Source of the DNA: Macrothele yani | Lineage: Eukaryota; Arthropoda; Arachnida; Araneae; Macrothelidae | Assembly (NCBI GenBank): GCA_039090855.1 | Contig: CM077028.1 | Span: 65,663,054-65,727,053, forward strand | Length of the DNA: 64,000 nt | Direction: 5' to 3' | In this document: piece after piece, positions 45,835 to 56,600 of the stretch | Layout: the number at the start of each line of letters is the position of its first letter | Numbering within the stretch: position 1 is the first letter of the stretch | The notes under the pieces: generated by a model | Told to the model about the DNA's origin: nothing | Seen by the model: the letters and a program-made list of their open reading frames with translations, nothing else | The model's database searches: none | Made by a program: the position numbers and the translations under genes

Positions 45835-47020
45835 ATGACTTACCTGAAAAGTGATGAATTTCTGGTTTATTTCTCTGGTAGAGCGTCTCTCTTGATTGTC
45901 CAGCTGAAGTCAGCCAACATATTGAGACTCCACTTGCCACACTCGACATATCTTGATAAAATTGCTCGTCATATTAGGCGCTGACAAAACCTAGGTTCTC
46001 CAGCGAGAAATCTAAGTGGGTGTCTAGGAAATGGAATTTCAAGGGCATATTGCATCCCATAGTAGCGTATGAATCCAAGTATGAATCCAAGAGTTCCACG
46101 CTAAGTCGCAACACTTTTCGGCCTTAAATTTCCCAAAAAAGGTCTTTAGTTAACACCTCTGAAAGATTTCTAAGCTGCTTTTTGCTCAACTTCTCCTCAA
46201 ATGTGTCATCCTGTATCAGCTCCATTATTTTTGAAGGCCTATCTCTTCCTTAAGTTTTGGGTCACTCTTTTAAAAATGCGAAACCAGCATTAATTTGGTT
46301 CATTGCCTTGTTCATAAGTCCCAATTTAATATGAAGGGGAGAGGGTTGTAAAGAAACATTTTCGGAGTTAACCAGTGGAAGGTTTACGATATTTTTTTCT
46401 GGATTTACTGTCTCACGTTTCAGCCAGTCCTTTCTTGCGTAACAACCTCTGTCTCTGGTATTTCATTCGCAAAGGGCAAAAAAATGTGTATCCCATCCGC
46501 AAACTAAACAAAAAAGCAATGGCTTTCAAATCGCAACAGATATTCGATGCATATTTTCATTCTGACTATTTTCCAAAAGTAGTTCATAGTTTCATATGAT
46601 TCTTTCATTTCAGTAGCTTGGGCTAATTGCACAAATCGAAATTTACTTCCATTGTAAAGAAACACAGCTTTCAAGTTCACTTTAGGAGTCAAAGAACAGG
46701 CGCCATTGTGTTGTACCATATTTATGACACAGCACAGTGGCACTTCAACGGCATCCGTTACAAAACAAACATCATTGCAAAACACTAAATTTCTTTTTTT
46801 GTGAGAATTTTTTTAATTCAACCGGATGGTTGCGAAAGGAACATACCTTAGTATCTATTAGTGAAGATTCCCTCCTTTTAACCTGGATCCAAAACGTTCA
46901 GCTTGCTTTTCGGACAAATTAAATAAAATCACGTACCAAATCATCAAGGTCTTCTGTTAATAATGAGGTTCGCACGAAGAAGTATTTGCTTCAAACCCAG
47001 GATCATGATGAACGTTTCTC
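45835..47020 (-). pseudogene. Decayed member of a second uncharacterised multi-copy arthropod protein family
   Basis: Minus-strand pieces in several frames: LLTEDLDDLVRDF (about 46950), RLKGGNL and TKVCSFRNHPVELKKF, FCNDVCFVTDAVEV, VNLKAVFLYNGSKFRFVQLA and TEMKESYETMNYF (46690-46570). These are followed by VSLQPSPLHIKLGLMNKAMN then QINAGFAFLKE (46360-46270), DDTFEEKLSKKQL (46210), LDSYATMGCNMPLKFHFLDT then HLDFSLENLG (46070-45990), and MLADFSWTIKRDALPEK (45920). The order NLSxxQAELLGSRL, VSLKAVLLHNG, MKESYxxxK, LPPLHIKLGLMK, MGCNMSLKxHFLxSHLDFFPENLG, MLADYCWxLKRD is, from memory, a family predicted in many copies in arachnids and insects. Its function is unknown to me. Confidence 0.6.
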
Positions 47021-47194
47021 TCTTGTTTTTTACGCTTTCCAGCAGTAGATTGAAGAAGCGTATATGCTCCAGATTTGTCGGTCTATCTGTCTGTCTGTCC
47101 GCACGATATCTCGCGTAAAAATATTTCGATTTCGATGAAATTTTAGTATGTGGTTGGGGATAACTGGGGACGAACCCTATTAAAAATGGGAAAA

Positions 47195-47700
47195 AATTAG
47201 GTCAAAGGTTAGGACATAGAAGCGAGATCCATTCCATCGCCCTTATGCGTCATAACTTACGTAAATGCTTCGATCGCGACAACACTTTACCATGTTGTTC
47301 CGTAAGTATACTGAACCCGTTCTGTTGAATATCATCGAAATAGGGTCAAAGGTCAGAACAGGCGAGAGATATATGACACAGCCATAATATCAATTACTAA
47401 AAATGCTTCTATTGCGACAAAACGTTATTATGTTGTTCCGGAAATACACTGAACCGGTTCTTTTGAATATCATCAAAATGGGGTCAAAGGTCAGGGCACA
47501 GGAGCAAGATTTATCCCACAGCCATTATCCACATAATTTGACTAAAAATGCTTCTATTGCGGCAAAACTTTAGTATGTTGTTCCGGACGTATCCTGAACC
47601 AATTGTGTTTGATATGATCGAAATAGGGTAAAAAAAAAGGGCACAGGAGCGAGATTTATTCCACAGCCATTATCCTCATAAATTGAGTAATGATTTCCGG
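47195..47700 (+). repeat. 145-bp satellite array 1 (left arm)
   Basis: AAAAATGCTTCTATTGCG heads units at 47399 and 47544, giving a 145-bp period. Each unit also has GTTGTTCCGGA, CTGAACC, GAATATCAT-AAAT and GGGTCAAAGGTCA. It ends at GGTATGTTGAAAAGCGTATC (47700-47717), the inverse of the outer motif ACGCTTTCCA. Confidence 0.88.
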
Positions 47701-48369
47701 TATGTTGAAAAGCGTATCATAATCAATGCATTGCATGATTTTACTAACTTGTTGATGAATATTCATGGTGTCTGAGTCATTATCACTTAATTCACATTTT
47801 CTGGAGGTTGTGACACACGCTGTGAGGAACATGCGTCATTGCAGAAGGCAAACGAATGTAAGCAAACGGCTATGTTTGGAGTTAGATGTGATCCCAGTTA
47901 TGTTTGTTCAACAGAAATAACAGTCTAAAGACTGGTGTTTTGGTTCCTTCCAAACCGCATGGGAACTACAAAAGACATATGACGAAAACCCTTCACCCAT
48001 CCCGTGAGAAGCATAACATGTGTTACACAATAAATAAGAGTAGCCTAACTGTTATCTTGCTCACTCATTTTACAACCGAGATATAGCTAATGATACTTTT
48101 TAATTAAGATGCTAAAGTTTCATCTCTGAGCTTTGAAGGTTACTTCACCATACACGTAACAAAAAGTATTAGGATAATTTAATCATTTCCGTGGCACAGT
48201 GACACGATTTGAATCACAGCACCCCATACAGCACAAAACGTTTCAGACATGTATCAGTAATGTTACAATCTCTCATGTCCGTTACACTTTCAGAGATATC
48301 TTACAACTCGCATTCCAACACACCAGAAATCGCGCGCGGACAAACTTTCCTCCCTACTCTGACTACTGA

Positions 48370-49010
48370 TTCGTTCAATATACCTCCGGAACAACATACG
48401 AAAGTTTTGCCGCAATAGAAGCATTTTTACTCAACTTACGTGGATAATGGCTGTGGAATAAATCTCACTCCCGTGCCCTGACCTTTAACCCCATTTCAAT
48501 TATATTAAACAGAGCCAGTTCAGTATATCTATCACCTGAACAACATAATAAAGTTATATAAAATTTATGACTACAAAACTTGTGGTTTTGAGATAAAATA
48601 AAAATACCAACGTTTACCACAATCAAAGGTTTATTATATATCTACTATAGTTTCGCAGAGCTATTGGCTCGGCATCATCGTCCTTGGTATTTTTATTTTA
48701 ACATAATAAAGTGTTGTCGCAATAGAAGCATTTTTAGTCAAGTTATGAGGATAATGGCTGTAGAATAAATCTCGCTTCTATGCCATGACCTTTGATCCCA
48801 TTTCGATGATATTCAACAGAACGGGTTCAGTACATCTCCGGAACAATATGATAAAGTTTTGTTGCAATGGAAGCAATTTAACATATGCTATGACGCATTA
48901 GGGCGATGGAATGGATTCCGCTCCTATGTCTTGGCCTTTGACCCCATTTCGCCCATTTTTAATACGGTTCGTCCCCAGGTTGTCCCCTACCACATACTAA
49001 AATTTCATCG
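48370..49010 (-). repeat. 145-bp satellite array 2 (right arm), with a small insertion
   Basis: Inverse orientation of array 1, about four units. An insertion of 146 bp at 48554-48699 interrupts the second unit. Confidence 0.85.
48554..48699. mobile_element. Small insertion with 13-bp target duplication; possible Penelope-like or ribozyme-type remnant
   Basis: Bordered by AACATAATAAAGT at 48541-48553 and 48700-48712. Inside, AAAATAAAAATACCAA and TTGGTATTTTTATTTT are exact inverse copies. On the minus strand the loop contains GATGATG, a short GAGC/GCTC hairpin, then CGAAAC, an order reminiscent of hammerhead ribozyme cores in Penelope-like elements. The canonical CTGATGA is not exact, so this is only suggestive. 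Confidence 0.5.
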
Positions 49011-49119
49011 TAATTGAACCATTTTTACGCGCGTTATCGTGCGGATAGACAGACAATAACAGACGGACAAACTGGAGCATATACGCTTCTTCAACATACG
49101 GTTGGAAAGCATAAAAAAC

Positions 49120-50450
49120 ACGGAATTTTAAATAAAAATCAAAAATATAGTATCGTAGTGGCACCTGCTTGTTGGTGACAAGAAATAAGAACAAAAATCC
49201 GAGATATTTCTCTCGCAGAATCGAAGATTCGTCGTCATTTTCCTATTATAAGTTGCTCTGGTACAAAAAGAAAACATAAAATGAACTAAAGAAATAGGAT
49301 GTACCTTTATTTCGTTGGTCATGTGATCAGAAGAAGTATATCAGGCTTGGAAAGAGAATGAAAAGCAAAAGTGCAGAAAAAGCAGAAAATAAGAGAGCTA
49401 TGCGCAATTGCGGAGTATATGGCTCAGGATGAGAGCAGCTGTCTTGTTCATATTTGTTGCACTGCACAAGGGATTTATTGGAAGAAACGTTCAACACCCT
49501 AAAAGACAAGAATAGAGCCTTTGATGTGAGCGAAATGTAGCGAGGCTTAGTTTTCAAGACACAAATACAGTACCGAATATTTTGTTACAATGAAATCCGA
49601 TTATATTTTCATTTAAATAATCTATTATATGAGATGTTCTAGACACGCTATAATTGATAAGACTAAAATTCAAAATTTTCAAGAGACGTTAAAAGAGAGT
49701 TTTTGGGAGACAAGCACATTAGATTTACATTAATGTAGCTGCAGGTGAATTTCTGAAAAATATAGGATCAAAATATTTTCAATTTGTGCTAGGTAAGATT
49801 GCATAAGCTACTTAGCGGTTTTCTCGATTCACTGCACGATTGCATAAAAGGCATTATGATGAATGCAACGTTTTCACGAGGATTACGATTCAGAAACGTA
49901 AGAATATACAGATGTACAAGTTGAAAAATCAATGAGAAGAATAAAAGCTTAAAAAAATTCGTTTATTGATGTAACTCTGTTATGAATAGTTTGATATTTG
50001 TTAGGTGCACCATCCAATTCTATTCAAACACGTATGTGTATTGCTGTACCAGAATTTATTTTCAATACCATGTAAGGACATTCGCTTATGAGTGAAGTTA
50101 TCCATTTTAAAACAACACCCATTAATGGAAGTTATTCGAAATTCATTTGGGTACTAATCATATGCAAAATACATTGCTCGACATAGAAAAATGCCGTACC
50201 ACTCTGCAAAAAATAAGAGGTGTGAATTCTCGGAACATTTCTGAAAGTAACATACAGTAAATTTGCCCCTTAAGTGCCCGGTTTTTTAACAACATTTCTG
50301 TTATTAAAAGTTCCCGTTTTTTTTAACTTTAGTATTTTCACAGATTTTCCGTAGTCAGTAATTCCGTTTAGTTTAGAAGAGTCCGCTTCAAGTTTTTCCG
50401 TATTTATACCGAAATTTCGCAAAATCGAATAGGATGAGTTTTTGAATCCT
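49120..50450. other. AT-rich intergenic stretch, nothing recognised
   Basis: Short ORFs only; no TIR, tandem repeat or RNA gene noted. Confidence 0.4.
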
Positions 50451-50467
50451 TACGGTAAGGAATCCTT

Positions 50468-50548
50468 CCGCCCCAGTGGGACTCGAACCGAAGTCTGTTC
50501 GTTTGCTCAATCGAAACCGCCTTCTTAACCACTAAGCCAGAAACACTC
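50468..50548 (-). repeat. tRNA-Ser-like (class II) sequence, family D
   Basis: The inverted reading has A box TGGCTTAGTGGTTAAGA and B box GGTTCGAGTCC, spaced with a long variable region as in class II tRNAs. The acceptor ends do not pair well and no CCA-adjacent clean terminus is seen, so it is taken as a SINE head or tRNA pseudogene. Confidence 0.5.
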
Positions 50549-50979
50549 AGAAATCACACTCACATTCAAGGTAAAATTCTAAATTGCGTGATGATGATTA
50601 TTTTATCATTAATGCAGGTGATTCGTTCATTTTACTCTGTGTTGAAACTTTTTAATATTTTTAATATGTTTGTAATAATTTTATTCTTTCTGTAAAAGGA
50701 ATTGTTACAAAATAAGTAATTTTTATCGTGTTTTTTCGCAGCAACAGAATGCTGTGGAACTTGAGATCTTTTTAAACTGACTGTGGCTTTCAATTATCTT
50801 TATGAAAAGGTGAAATGCGCTGTTTTATAGTATTATTTCACAAAACTTGCAAATATAAAATTTACTCTCAATAGCGGTAATAGCTTTTGTCTTCATGTCT
50901 CCATAGACTGATACATAGACATCGTGCAATCACCTGTACAATAATTTAAGTACCCGGTTTCTTACGGTAAAACAATATA

Positions 50980-51250
50980 CTGTATCATGAAAGAAATACG
51001 GGATTACACCATATTATACACATTTTGAAGATGACAATCCGATTTTTTATGTAAATGTGACAAGGATGGTAAGACAGATAATATCCGAAAACTTGGAGCG
51101 GGGCTCGAACCCACGTCTCCCAGATAGCGCCTGGGTATGCTAACCAATACACCACCCAGAACGAACAAGTCCCAGATTTCCGATTAATTTTAACATAACC
51201 ATCACAGGATACGCTAGTCGAAGCAACCGGCATTCATGTTTAGCGAATCT
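50980..51250 (-). mobile_element. tRNA-like element, family B, unit 1 (inverted half)
   Basis: The minus-strand unit carries tRNA-like sequence at 51095-51166 (inverted TTCTGGGTGGTGTATTGGTT, then GGGTTCGAGCCCC). Flanking family sequence includes GATAATATCCGAAAACTTG on one side and ATTCATGTTTAGCGAATC on the other. Paired with the plus-strand unit that follows. Confidence 0.75.
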
Positions 51251-51650
51251 TTTGTAATCTTCAAAATTTGTATTATATGGTGCAATCCCGTATTTCTTTC
51301 ATGATTTATCTGCTCCTCAGGGAAATTTTTTTTGATTGAAGGTTTAACGACCACCGTGAGCAACTCAATGGGCTATATATAAGCAGTCGCCCTCCGGGAT
51401 ATGATTCTTAACCTCCAGATTCGTTAAACATGAATGCCGGTTGCTTCGACTAGCGAATCCTGTGATGGTTATGTTCAAATTAATCGGAAACGTGATACGT
51501 GATCGTTCTGGGCGCTATCTGGGAGACCCGGGTTCGAGTTCCGCTCCAGGACAATGAAATTTTCAAGTTTTCGGATATTATCTGACTTACCATCCTTGTC
51601 ACATTTACACCAAAAAATGGATTGCCATCTTCAAAATGTTTAATATACTG
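51251..51650 (+). mobile_element. tRNA-like element, family B, unit 2 (plus half), with a SINE fragment inside
   Basis: Plus-strand family sequence at 51251-51329 and 51393-51650 is split by a 60-bp SINE-A 3' fragment. The tRNA-like part (51505-51551) lacks its D arm through an apparent deletion between two CTGGG motifs, leaving TTCTGGGCGCTATCTGGG and a B box GGTTCGAGTTCC. Confidence 0.7.
51330..51392 (-). mobile_element. SINE family A, copy 7, 3' fragment
   Basis: Inverted SINE 3' end (GAAGGTTTAACGACCACCGT and following), with a TATA repeat expanded inside it. Truncated before the tRNA-like head. Confidence 0.8.
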
Positions 51651-51990
51651 TATAATAGCTTTCGTAAAGAATGGGAGAGACGAATAGAAATATCCTATAA
51701 CCAAAATTCATGCGATATGCTATCCACAATATCCGATCTCGCTACAGAACTTCAAAATCATATCCTTCGACATCAGACGATTGAAATTTAACACATAATC
51801 AAATATCGAGTATTAGCGCGAATCACTCCTATAACTGGAAAATTTCCGTCGTATGGATATGGAAAAAATTGAGAACGGTGTTTTTCCGTTAATATACAAA
51901 ATAAATTGTTAGAAGGTTTCCAAAAAGTCAGAATTTTCCTGGTGTACGAAAAATCCCTGTAATTCAGGTTTCTTTCCGTCATTTGACGGC

Positions 51991-52692
51991 AAAGGTTGTA
52001 TCAGAAATATGCTTCGTTAATTCACGAAAGGTATCACGGAAAGGGTTGTATCAGAAATATGCTTCGTTAATTCACGAAAGGAATCACGGAAAAGGTTGTA
52101 TCAGAAATATGCTTCGTTAATTCACGAAAGGAATCACGGAAACGGTTGTATCAGAAATATGCTTCGTTAATTCACGAAAGGAATCACGGAAAAGGTTGTA
52201 TCAGAAATATGCTTCGTTAATTCACGAAAGGAATCACGGAAACGGTTGTATCAGAAATATGCTTCGTTAATTCACGAAAGGAATCGCGGAAACGGTTGTA
52301 TCAGAAATGTGCTTCGTTAATTCACGAAAGCCATCACAGAAGGGTTGTATCAGAAATATGCTTCGTTAATTCACGAAAGGAATCACGGAAAAGGTTGCAT
52401 CAGAAATATGCTTCGTTAATTCACATCACGGGAAAAGGTTGTAACAGAAATATGTTTCGTTAATTCACGAAAGGAATCACGGAAAAGGTTGTATCAGAAA
52501 TATGCTTTGTTAATTCACGAAAGGAATCGCGGAAACGGTTGTATCAGAAATGTGCTTCGTTAATTCACGAAAGGAATCGCGGAAACGGTTGCATCAGAAA
52601 TATGCTTCGTTTATTAATGAAAGAAATCACGGAAAATGTTGTATTAGAAATATGCTTCGTTAATTCACGAAAGGAAACGCGGAAAACGGCTC
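51991..52692. repeat. 49-bp minisatellite, about 14 copies
   Basis: The consensus starts GGTTGTATCAGAAATATGCT and continues TCGTTAATTCACGAAAGGAA. Units are mostly 49 bp; one near 52420 is shortened. Junctions alternate between GGAAAAGG and GGAAACGG in neighbouring units 3 to 6, suggesting a dimeric (98-bp) amplification step. The edges are more diverged. Confidence 0.93.
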
Positions 52693-52853
52693 GTCAATTT
52701 CAGAACATTTTTTCTCAGTGCGTTAAGGAATGCACGAAATAAGACGAAACCTACTGCACATGTAGATAGTCAGGTTGGAAATGAGTAATTTCATTTCGGA
52801 GTGATTACATGAATGCGATGGACGAAGAGACAGTATAATGTGTCCTGAAAAAA

Positions 52854-53086
52854 CACTGTTAAACATTTTGTGGTAGATTGCACCAAAAAGTGGTGCTATT
52901 CCAGCTGCACCACTTTCTGAGAAAAGATACCCCATCTTGTTTTGCAACAAAACCCAAAAAAGTTGTTCAAGTTTTCACCACGCTATGGTACAAGGTTGAA
53001 CCATGTTGTTGGGTTTATTTCGCACCACAGAACGGTGTATCATTTCTAAAAAAGTGGTGCAACCTACTACAAAATCTTTAACAGTG
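52854..53086. mobile_element. Tc1/mariner-type MITE, 233 bp
   Basis: The ends CACTGTTAAACATTTTGTGG and (inverted) CACTGTTAAAGATTTTGTAG form a TIR of about 35 bp including TTGCACCA. The right side has TA (53087-53088); the left TA is mutated to AA. No ORF of note. A worn relative lies at 33525-33665. Confidence 0.75.
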
Positions 53087-53089
53087 TAG

Positions 53090-55035
53090 ATCGCATTACT
53101 GCCATGTTGAAATGTACATTCGACAACACGACGTGACATCCATTGGCAAAGTCGCAGGACGGTATCCTGGGAAAAAAATACCCGTGCATAAGGCAGGGTG
53201 TACGATATCATTTTGCACTTTGGGTTCAACAGGAAAGTGGTATAGAACTGAACTCGATGTAATTCTTCAGCCTGAGACAGTTGAACGATTCAGGTCGTTT
53301 TTTCAAGACGTTCCTTGTTACCAGATGCTTCCACAGAATGTTATTATGACTCGCTAACTTTAAACTTTAAAAATGTTTAGACAAAGTTTATGCATGACAA
53401 CAATGCAATTCCCTAACCTGTCATATTTTTCAAATTACACACAGTCCTGTTTTATTTTGAATCTAGCAGTGACTTGACTGACTGCGAGACATTGCCAAAA
53501 GGAAACAAAACCCTCAATGGTTCAGATGTGGCGTTCAGGATAGCAACATCACGAGAAGTAATGGAAGTGTGCATAAAAGAGAGACCACCGACATGGTGCA
53601 GTTGGTGAAGTCTCTGTGATTAGTGTGGGAGGCGGTTAATTCTGATGGGTGTTCGAGACCCAGTCTACGGTTTTTCCGGGCTGTTCCGCAGACTCCCCGT
53701 GTTTGGGGATGCGTGGTTGGTTCCCTCCTTCGACGACATATAGTGATAGACCGCGTTTTAGTAGTGGCTGCCCACTGAGTCGCCATGGTCCCGACATGAG
53801 ATCCGTCAGATCACGTGACATTAGACAGAAGTGCTATCGTGCTATTCAATTTCAATGCTTTCTTGTCCCAGACAGGCTACTTTTAAATGTCCCCATTTAG
53901 TGAATCATATAGGAAACAAGTGCTTGTTTTAGGAATAATAAGCCTAAGAATATATTTATTCAGAAATTGTCCCTTATTGAAATTAAATTTCAACCATTTC
54001 GGAGTTACAAGGCCAGTCGTTATGACAAAGGAAGTCATTTGTTTAGTGCATTCTTGTATAAGCCGGCTAGGTTTGTACTTTATGTAGAGTGGTGCCCTCA
54101 TTAATAATTTATGATACAGAGCTACAGGACATAATAATGTGAAAAATCCAGAAGTGTACAGATAAATACTACTTAAAGTATACGGAATTGACGTTGCCGT
54201 ACTCAAAGTAACTTTACTTTTGCAAAATATGTACCTATGTGCATAGGTAGACTTTATTATGAGCCATGATTAAAATATTGCGATGAACATTTGTGAAAAA
54301 TTTAAAACACGTAGTTTCATTTCTTAACGCCAGTGACTATATTATTACTTTAATAGCCACAGGCTTTTTAGCTTGGGAATTGAACCTCAATATTAATTAT
54401 TTCTTTCCGTATATGATAATCATTACTGCAAATATGGAAAACTCGTTTGGAAAGATGGCCCAAACTAACCGTAATATAAAATTTACTGCAGATTGGAATC
54501 TGGTTATTATCGTAAAGGCATACAATGTACTTAATAATTTGATTCGTTTTTCACTGGTTGCAAGTTGACATTTTTTTTTTAACATTTTTGACCAAGATCA
54601 CGTGGCATTTATCTTTTTATGTTGGCGTCTTAAATTGTGACGTCAGTCACAGTCTACCTGTATGTAAGTTCGATGGTTCCCTCTGATGTCGGCCCCAGAC
54701 ACACTTTGCCCTTGGTCTCCTTTTCTCTAGGCTGCCTGGGTTTGGCAGATGTGTGTCCATGCGCAGGTAGTAAAACAATAATAGGATTGATATCTGCTGC
54801 CCTATAGCAACAGACACCTACGGGCTTTGTTCCCATGGTTGTCGTTTATGATGATAATAAAAGACAACTAATCCGGAAAACTAAAAAGATAGTAAACGAT
54901 ACAATACTTGTTAATCAAGGCGCGTCTTAATTGTTGTGCTGCTCGCCAAAAGCGATAAAAAAATGGTGTACCAAGAACAATTTTTTTCTAAATTTCTGAT
55001 GGATTTATTTGGTCTTTAGTTTAATAAATAAATCC
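53090..55035. other. Intergenic stretch, nothing convincing
   Basis: A GC-richer patch at 53580-53800 includes GTGTTCGAGACCC (weakly B-box-like) and a CGCAGACTCCCCGTG hairpin-like segment, without a full tRNA fold. ORFs are short. Confidence 0.35.
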
Positions 55036-55306
55036 ACCGCTCTTTCCACGTTAATCAACGCACAGCAACCGAAAAATTATTATTCGGCAGCAGTCGGGGA
55101 ATCGAACCCCAAATATCTCGATATCTAGCCGAGCCCACCAGATTGAGACGTCTCAGTAGCTGAGCCCATCTTACTGATTTCTGCTGTGGTGTAAGGCTAA
55201 CGCGCTCGGCTAGATATCGAGAGATTCGGGGTTCGATTCCCCGACTGCGGCCGAATAACAATTTTTCGCTTGCTGTGCGTTGATTAACGTGGAAAGAGCG
55301 TTGGAT
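55036..55306. mobile_element. Palindromic tRNA-like foldback element, family C copy 2
   Basis: The left arm (about 55036-55131) and right arm (about 55205-55306) are inverted copies. They share CGCTCTTTCCACGTTAATCA, CGCACAGCAACCGAAAAATT and the 3' half of a tRNA-like unit. The right side has a full tRNA-like sequence at 55183-55251. The acceptor halves GCTGTGG and CTGCGGC pair over 7 bp with wobbles. CTCGG/TCGAG makes an anticodon stem around the loop CTAGATA (anticodon position AGA), and CGGGG/CCCCG makes a T stem with loop TTCGATT. The left arm lacks the A-box half. Confidence 0.8.
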
Positions 55307-55885
55307 TTATTTATTCAACTGTATTTAGATGATTTTCACCTTGGGTCTTTAATTTATTGAAGTTCTTGAAAGGAAGTGGTACTAAAAGAAAAAGAAAGTC
55401 AAGGTTAATCAGCAACGTTCATCGCATTTCTCTATTTCGTAAATGGAAGTCAGGGAAACTTTGTGAACCAAAGAATATTTGCTCGAGCCATGTGACTACG
55501 GACTGCTGCCGGCGGCTGAAAGACATCTTCATCTAATGGGGAATGCAATATTACCTCGTCTTTCCTAAGTACTGGCTGATGCTTTTTAATCGAAAGCAAT
55601 TGCTCACTTTTCGCTAATTATCTTCCTCGACCTTAAATAATTTCACTCCGCCTCTCAGCGCATGGTAATAGCAGAGGAACTATATCTCATTTTGCATCGG
55701 TATTTCACACCACAAATCTCGTTTCCCATCGGTTTCTCTTTATGAAGAAATATGGAATTTCGAATGCTTTTATTCTCACGATAGTCATAATTTCCTTTAA
55801 AATTGCGAGGATGGAATGAATGAGTTAAAATTAATGTGAGCATTTTCATGATATTTTCCTTTTTGCTGATACAAAACATTTAAGG
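55307..55885. other. Intergenic stretch, nothing recognised
   Basis: No motif or repeat noted. Confidence 0.4.
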
Positions 55886-55887
55886 TA

Positions 55888-56240
55888 AAACAAATTTTGA
55901 AGATGACAATCCGAGTTTTGGCGTAAATGTTACAAGGATGGTAAGTCAGATAATATCCGAAAACTTGATTTTTTTTCATCGTCCTGGAGCGGGACTCGAA
56001 CCCGCGTCTCCCAGAAAACTCCCGGGTATGCTAACAACTACACCACCCAGAACGACCAAGTTTCAAGTTTCCGATCAATTTGAATTTAACCATCACAGGA
56101 TTCGCTAGTCGAAGCAACCGGCATTCATGTTTAGCGAATCTGGAGGTTAAGAATCTTCTTATCCCGTGTTTGCCTGGAGAAGCAGATAAATCATGAAAGA
56201 ATTACGGGATTACGCCATATAATGCAAATTTTGAAGATGA
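55888..56240 (-). mobile_element. tRNA-like element, family B, unit 3 (inverted)
   Basis: A complete minus-strand unit with tRNA-like part at 55980-56055 (inverted CGTTCTGGGTGGTGTAGTTG and GGGTTCGAGTCCCGC). The acceptor halves CGTTCTGG and CCAGGACG are fully complementary with one wobble. Followed by an ATC/AAC simple repeat (56247-56263) at the junction with the plus-strand units. Confidence 0.8.
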
Positions 56241-56263
56241 CAATCCGATCATCATCATCAACA

Positions 56264-56600
56264 ACAACCTCCAGATTCGCTAAACATGAATGCCGGTTAA
56301 CCTCCAGATTCGCTAAACATGAATACCGGTTGCTTCGACTAGCGAATCCTTTGATGGTTAAATTCAAATTGATCGGAAACTTGAAACTTGGTCGTTCTGG
56401 GTTTTGTAGTAGGTAGCATACCCGGGCGTTTTCTGGGAGACGTGGGTTCGAGTCCCGCTCCAGGACGATGAAAATTTACAAGTTTTCGGATATTATCTGA
56501 CTTACCATCCTTGTCACATTTACGCCAAAAATCGGATTGTCATCTTCAAAATTTGTACTATAATGCGTAATCCTGTAATTCTTTCATGATTTATCTGCTT
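56264..56600 (+). mobile_element. tRNA-like element, family B, unit 4
   Basis: Plus-strand unit starting AACCTCCAGATTCGCTAAAC (a 32-bp start segment is duplicated at 56264 and 56300). The tRNA-like part is 56393-56466; the A-box region is altered (GGTTTTGTAGTAGGTAGC) while the B box GGTTCGAGTCC is intact. In direct tandem with unit 5, 333 bp period. Confidence 0.8.

Larger units (their letters stand above)
47025..49119. mobile_element. 2.1-kb inverted-repeat element with 145-bp satellite arms
   Basis: The outer ends match as inverted copies: GTTTTTTACGCTTTCCAGCA...GAAGAAGCGTATATGCTCCA at 47025-47072 and its inverse at 49073-49119. Each is followed inward by CTGTCTGTC-type and CACATACTAAAATTTCATCG-type segments. 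The left arm contains about four 145-bp units (to about 47700), and the right arm about four units in the opposite orientation (48370-49000). The centre (47735-48360) is anonymous. No transposase gene is present. Confidence 0.75.

Noticed and set aside
50468..50548. Functional tRNA-Ser gene on the minus strand
   Set aside because: A and B boxes are good but the acceptor stem does not close.
51991..52692. CRISPR array
   Set aside because: The 49-bp units are contiguous tandem copies without unique spacers, in a eukaryotic context with no cas genes.
53580..53800. tRNA-like or SINE segment around GTGTTCGAGACCC
   Set aside because: Weak B-box similarity only; no A box at the right distance and no second copy in the window.
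55183..55251. Functional tRNA-Ser gene
   Set aside because: Only 69 nt with a reduced D arm and no long variable arm as expected for Ser. It lies inside a palindromic repeat, so tRNA-like repeat is the safer call.
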